NCBI GenBank assembly: GCA_045636705.1
Contig: JAZTYA010000036.1
Span: forward strand, 1-43,883
Reading direction: 5' to 3'
DNA: 43,883 bases
Origin: SFWF01 sp045636705
GTDB lineage: Bacteria > Bacillota > Clostridia > Oscillospirales > Acutalibacteraceae
Below the pieces are notes generated by a model that saw nothing but the letters and a program-made list of their open reading frames with translations, was not told the origin of the DNA and ran no database searches. Below are positions 40,641-43,883 of this stretch, piece after piece. Made by a program: the position numbers and the translations under genes. Position 1 is the first letter of the stretch; every line of letters starts with the position of its first letter.

Positions 40641-40652
40641 TAATAAGTCTCC

Positions 40653-41828
40653 TTATTTGTTGCTTTCTGTCGTTTTGTTTGCCTTATCCATTATGGTTGC
40701 TCGAATTTGTGTGCTGCTTGTCCCCTTTGTGTAATCAAAGTAAACAATTTCTACACCCTTATCCTTGAAGTATTCTTCATAACGAATAAAACGTTCGGTA
40801 CCTTTGTAGTCGCTTCCCACAAAAAGCACGTCGTAATGGTGGAGGTCCCAAGCATCAGAATCCTCTTGGCAAGATTCAACCACCTTGTCAACATATCTGC
40901 ATGCACCAACAATAGCTTTTCTCTCTTCAAATGGGATGAAGGTTTCCTTTTTCTTGTGTGCGGCATTCGGATGAACACCAACGATTAAATAATCGCATCT
41001 TTCTTTAGCGCGTCTTAAAAGATTTAAGTGTCCCACGTGGAAGAGGTCAAAGGTCCCCGAAAGATAACCTATCTTAACACCTTTGCCACCAATTTTCTTT
41101 CCGGAAGAAAGTTTATAATTATAACTATGAATGCCGTATTCATGCGGGTCGGCATTGTAACGCTCAAGCACGCCTTTAAATACCTCTTCATACTCCGGAA
41201 TTAACAAAACCTCGCCGGTTAACAATGCGGTTGTGATTTTTTCTGATAAGTCCTCAAGCGCCTGTAAATCGGTAGAGTCGCCGTGGAACTTGGTCCCCTT
41301 GATTGTGCCAGGAGAAACGTTCAAAATTCTGTTCTTTGTGCCATAGACCTCAAGTTCGATATTTACGCTTTCTGTAAATCTGCAAATAGCCGATTTGCTT
41401 GCCGCATAAACCGAAAACATCGGAGAACTCATAAGTCCTGCAATCGAACCCATTATTCCGCAATAGAAGGGCTTATTGTTTTTTATTCTGTTATAAAAAT
41501 AGTTGAGTATTTTTATTGAAGAAACAGTATTTACCTGGAAAAGATTTTGAATCTCTGCAGGATGAATATCCTCAAAATTTGCAACCCTTCCGAATCCTGC
41601 CGTAAGCATAAGAACTTCGATTTCTTCATCTGCAACTAATTCTTTAATTACATCTTCATTAAAATCCAAAAGGTTAAATTTTGTGAAGGTGGAACCGTTT
41701 TCAAAGGAAACCTCATTATCCGGCTCAACCCTGTCAAGGATGTTTACAAAATAACCTTTATTAGAAAGATTTCGAGCGACGGCAAGACCTATACCGTTGC
41801 TGCCGCCAACCACTACTGCCTTTTTCAT
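40653..41828 (-). CDS. Short-chain dehydrogenase / TagD-like cytidylyltransferase fusion
   Basis: 391 residues. About 1-235 is a classical short-chain dehydrogenase: the nucleotide motif GGSNGIG at 8-14, Ser128 in MGSIAG, and Tyr141 with Lys145 in YAASK, so the catalytic set is intact. About 252-378 is a TagD/GCT-type cytidylyltransferase: GTFDLFHVGH at 258-267 with both His of HxGH, RYVDKVV at 311-317 and the SSTQIR box near 371-376. The natural reading is that the first half reduces a keto-polyol phosphate or related sugar and the second activates the product to a CDP-polyol for the TagF module encoded next. The substrate is unknown; CDP-glycerol is the simplest guess. First gene of a two-gene operon. 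Confidence 0.88.
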   Translation of the reverse strand: MKKAVVVGGSNGIGLAVARNLSNKGYFVNILDRVEPDNEVSFENGSTFTKFNLLDFNEDVIKELVADEEIEVLMLTAGFGRVANFEDIHPAEIQNLFQVNTVSSIKILNYFYNRIKNNKPFYCGIMGSIAGLMSSPMFSVYAASKSAICRFTESVNIELEVYGTKNRILNVSPGTIKGTKFHGDSTDLQALEDLSEKITTALLTGEVLLIPEYEEVFKGVLERYNADPHEYGIHSYNYKLSSGKKIGGKGVKIGYLSGTFDLFHVGHLNLLRRAKERCDYLIVGVHPNAAHKKKETFIPFEERKAIVGACRYVDKVVESCQEDSDAWDLHHYDVLFVGSDYKGTERFIRYEEYFKDKGVEIVYFDYTKGTSSTQIRATIMDKANKTTESNK

Positions 41829-41930
41829 TTTATCCTCTCCTTCATGATTCCCGCTTTTGACCTTTTTAGCTCCGTCTTTAAAAGCAGCAACAACTAAAAA
41901 GCGCAGTACTTCATGATATACTTACTTAGA
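41829..41930 (-). promoter_or_regulatory. Structured 5' leader of the fusion operon
   Basis: About 100 nt between promoter and start. It contains the inverted repeat CTAAAAAG / CTTTTTAG (41894-41901 and 41862-41869) and the 9-bp direct repeat CTTCATGAT (41840-41848 and 41909-41917). It does not match any riboswitch that I recognise. Confidence 0.4.
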
Positions 41931-41933
41931 TTA

Positions 41934-41962
41934 AGTATACCATAATACGTTTTTTATTGCAA
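41934..41962 (-). promoter_or_regulatory. Promoter of the reductase-cytidylyltransferase / GlfT2-TagF operon
   Basis: On the minus strand, TTGCAA (41962-41957), a 17-bp spacer and TATACT (41939-41934). Confidence 0.7.
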
Positions 41963-42042
41963 CACATATTTAATATTATACTCTTTTAAGCAAAAGATAT
42001 AAATTTTGACAAAAGAGGCTTTTTGGTTGAAAAAAGTCTAAA

Positions 42043-42070
42043 AAAACACCGGGCAATGCCACGGTGTTTT
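42043..42070 (-). terminator. Terminator of the tagGH-like exporter operon
   Basis: AAAACACCG (42043-42051) and CGGTGTTTT (42062-42070) pair, and the inner GGC/GCC can extend the stem. On the minus strand a long T-tract follows. Confidence 0.88.
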
Positions 42071-42086
42071 TAAGTTTTTTAAATTT

Positions 42087-42836
42087 TTAGTCTTCTTGCA
42101 TTTCTTTAATATATGCATCGCAGACCTCTTCTGCGGTGCCCTGCATTCTCATCTCGCCCTTGTCAATCCAAATAGCGTGGTCGCAAAGTCTTTTAACCTG
42201 TTCAATAGAGTGCGATACGAACAAAAGTGTTGTTCCGCCTGATAGCATTTCCTTCATTCGTGCTTCGCATTTTTTCTTGAATTTATAGTCGCCAACCGAC
42301 AAAATCTCGTCAACGATTAATATATCAGGTTTAACCATTGTAGCGACCGAGAAACCAAGTCTTGCTCTCATTCCGGACGAGAAGTTCTTAATCGGAGTAT
42401 CAAGGAACTCCCCTATCTCTGCAAACTCGACAATCTCGTCAAAGTGGTCCTTTAAGAACTTTTCGCTATGACCTAAAACGCATCCGTTAAGGAAGATGTT
42501 TTCTCTTGCCGAAAGTTCGGGGTCGAAGCCTGCTCCCAATTCTATCAAGGGCGCAACCGAGCCGTTTACCGAAATCTTACCCTTATAGGGTTTGAGTATA
42601 CCGCTTATGGCTTTAAGTGTGGTAGATTTACCCGAACCGTTGGTTCCGATAAGTCCCCAAGCTTCGCCTTCTCTTACCTTGAAGCTTAAATCTTTAACAG
42701 CCAAAAATTCCTTAAACATAAGCTCTTTCTTTATGAGCTTAACAAAATATTCTTTTAGGTTATCAATCTTTTGACTGGCAAGATTAAATCGTATAGTAAT
42801 GTTGTCAACATCAATCATTACCTTTTTTTCTTGCAT
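42087..42836 (-). CDS. tagH: Polysaccharide/teichoic acid ABC exporter ATPase (TagH/Wzt-like)
   Basis: ATPase that drives export of a lipid-linked polymer. 249 residues. Walker A GTNGSGKS at 64-71, signature NFSSGMRARLGFSVA, Walker B ILIVDEILSVGD and H-loop LLFVSHSIEQVKRL. The ELGAGFDPELSARENIFLNG segment is the hallmark of the TagH/Wzt/RfbE group. It lacks the C-terminal carbohydrate-binding or extracellular extension seen in some members, so export is probably not coupled to a terminal modification. 15 nt after the permease gene. The symbol denotes family only. Confidence 0.92.
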   Translation of the reverse strand: MQEKKVMIDVDNITIRFNLASQKIDNLKEYFVKLIKKELMFKEFLAVKDLSFKVREGEAWGLIGTNGSGKSTTLKAISGILKPYKGKISVNGSVAPLIELGAGFDPELSARENIFLNGCVLGHSEKFLKDHFDEIVEFAEIGEFLDTPIKNFSSGMRARLGFSVATMVKPDILIVDEILSVGDYKFKKKCEARMKEMLSGGTTLLFVSHSIEQVKRLCDHAIWIDKGEMRMQGTAEEVCDAYIKEMQED

Positions 42837-42851
42837 AGTAAATCTCCTACA

Positions 42852-43649
42852 TTATATATATAAAATAAATCTGTCTTTTGCTCTCATAAAGCTTAAAGCA
42901 CCGATAGCAAGTGATAAGAGCGCAGCTCCTATTCCTGCGAAAACAAACCAAAGGTCCGGCAAGGTGCCCACGTGTATGATTGCTCTGAACTGAGCAATAT
43001 AAAAATACATCGGATTTAGGTGTGTAATTCCCCATTGTAGCCAACCAGGCAACATTTCAAGTGGATAGAAAATACAGCTCATATAAAGCCAAGCCGTCGT
43101 AACAGCGTTATAAATATATTGAATATCCCTGAAGAAAACGTTGGTCTGGGCTAAGAAAAGGCCTAGTCCCACACAGAACAAATAGAGCTGTAAAATAACC
43201 AGCGGGAATAGTAGCGCATGCCACGAAAAGCTAGCTCCGGTTGCCAATATAACTATTACTAACGCTCCAAGCGAGAAACAAAGGTCGATAAGTCCGCTTG
43301 TTATTTTTGCAAGGGTAAAAATGTACTTGGGCATATAGGTCTTTTTAAGGAGCGACGCATTGCCCGTAACCGAGAAAATCGACTTGTGTGTTGTTTGGCT
43401 CATATAATTGAAAAGCAACTGTCCGCAGAAAAGATAAACGGGGAAGTTTTCAATGTTTCGCTCAAACATGTGCGAGAAAACAATAGCCATAACTATCATA
43501 ATGAGAAGCGGATTAAGTATGCTCCAAACATAACCTAAAAAGCTTCTGCGATATTTAAGTTTTAGGTCTCTGGAAACCAAAAGCCTTAATAAATCTCTGT
43601 ATTTCCAAAGTTCAGAAACATACTGAGATAGCTTGTTCTTCTTATGCAT
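42852..43649 (-). CDS. tagG: Polysaccharide/teichoic acid ABC exporter permease (TagG/Wzm-like)
   Basis: Membrane channel partner of the TagH-like ATPase. 265 residues from the ATG at 43649 (AAAGGAG upstream); a TTG 18 nt earlier is in frame but lies upstream of the ribosome site. The cytoplasmic start LLRLLVSRDLKLKYRRSFLGYVWSILNP is the ABC2 polysaccharide exporter signature, and six hydrophobic segments follow. YIYNAVTTAWLYMSCIFYPLEMLP and HLNPMYFYIAQFRAI are typical of TagG/RfbD. Its position beside the GlfT2-TagF polymerase makes that polymer the likely cargo. Confidence 0.92.
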   Translation of the reverse strand: MHKKNKLSQYVSELWKYRDLLRLLVSRDLKLKYRRSFLGYVWSILNPLLIMIVMAIVFSHMFERNIENFPVYLFCGQLLFNYMSQTTHKSIFSVTGNASLLKKTYMPKYIFTLAKITSGLIDLCFSLGALVIVILATGASFSWHALLFPLVILQLYLFCVGLGLFLAQTNVFFRDIQYIYNAVTTAWLYMSCIFYPLEMLPGWLQWGITHLNPMYFYIAQFRAIIHVGTLPDLWFVFAGIGAALLSLAIGALSFMRAKDRFILYI

Positions 43650-43732
43650 AAAATCTCCTTTAAGCAAACACGAATAATCCGAACCTGATTTTAAAGGCTC
43701 AATTTTCGTCTTTGCTTATGTTAAAATACTCG

Positions 43733-43883
43733 TTAATCCGTCAGGATTAACTGCGTTTTGTGCCTCGCACAGCCAAAAATTCAACTCTTTAAAATTCTGC
43801 GACCTAAAACGGGCAGAATTTCGAGTGATTTTTGGTGCGGAAGAATCCGTCAGGCTAACGCCTACGGGTGATGACAAACCGAA
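43733..43883. repeat. Structured intergenic element upstream of tagG (inverted and direct repeats)
   Basis: No gene is seen here. The element has a hairpin TTAATCC-GTCA-GGATTAA (43733-43750); a nested long imperfect hairpin with CCAAAAAT (43773-43780) opposite ATTTTTGG (43828-43835) and AAATTCTG (43792-43799) opposite CAGAATTT (43814-43821); and an 11-bp direct repeat AATCCGTCAGG (43735-43745 and 43844-43854) flanking the long hairpin. It runs into the window edge. It could be a dispersed repeat, a mobile-element end or a structured leader RNA. Confidence 0.55.

Noticed and set aside
41029..41044. A parS-like sequence (TGTCCCACGTGGAAGA) resembling TGTTTCACGTGAAACA
   Set aside because: Four mismatches, and it lies inside the codons for the conserved cytidylyltransferase motif HVGH, which explains it.

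Overview
This 43.9 kb window looks like chromosomal DNA from a low-to-medium GC Gram-positive anaerobe of the class Clostridia, probably an uncultured gut relative of the Oscillospiraceae/Ruminococcaceae. The family-level evidence is: LexA with a Gram-positive SOS-type operator, mnmE-mnmG-rsmG followed by a ParB/Noc-like gene, a HisZ-dependent short HisG, a YerC/TrpR-family gene heading the histidine operon, DegV, DUF1836 and YitT proteins, and an NfnAB pair typical of fermentative anaerobes. Most promoters are sigma-A-like with 17-bp spacers, and strong AGGAGG-type ribosome binding sites are common. I see no tRNA, rRNA, CRISPR array, intact mobile element or phage gene. No gene-free stretch exceeds 300 bases.

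Layout. 1-481: C-terminal end of a repetitive secreted or surface protein. 520-1620: lexA-rnhA on the minus strand. 1634-5694: mnmE-mnmG-rsmG (tRNA and 16S rRNA modification). 5769-7318: an orphan ParB-like gene and ung. 7364-12348: a complete branched-chain amino-acid-type ABC transporter, livJ-H-M-G-F. 12357-13938: degV and a divergent DUF1836 regulator. 13977-19016: a four-gene minus-strand ABC operon of the GldA/GldF/GldG type with a DUF4340 partner. 19040-23457: a YfcE-like phosphodiesterase, nfnA-nfnB, a Cys-rich small membrane protein and an alpha/beta hydrolase. 23466-25567: uraA-upp (uracil uptake and salvage). 25649-34254: a compact and complete his operon, yerC-hisZ-G-D-C-B-H-A-F-IE-K. 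34237-36360: a TIM-barrel isomerase/epimerase, a truncated ABC ATPase remnant and a YitT membrane protein. 36410-43883: a cell-surface polymer locus.

The surface locus is the part most likely to be new. It combines UDP-galactopyranose mutase (glf), a 997-residue fusion of a GlfT2-like galactofuranosyltransferase to a TagF-like CDP-polyol phosphotransferase, a fusion of a short-chain dehydrogenase to a TagD-like cytidylyltransferase, and a TagGH/Wzm-Wzt ABC exporter. Together they suggest a surface glycan in which galactofuranose and a polyol phosphate are joined by one bifunctional polymerase. The CDP-polyol donor would be made by one bifunctional reductase/cytidylyltransferase. This parallels, with different domain families, the Bcs1/Bcs3 logic of Haemophilus capsules. 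The other strong observation is a long inverted repeat over the his promoter, directly in front of the TrpR-family gene, which fits an autoregulated histidine repressor.
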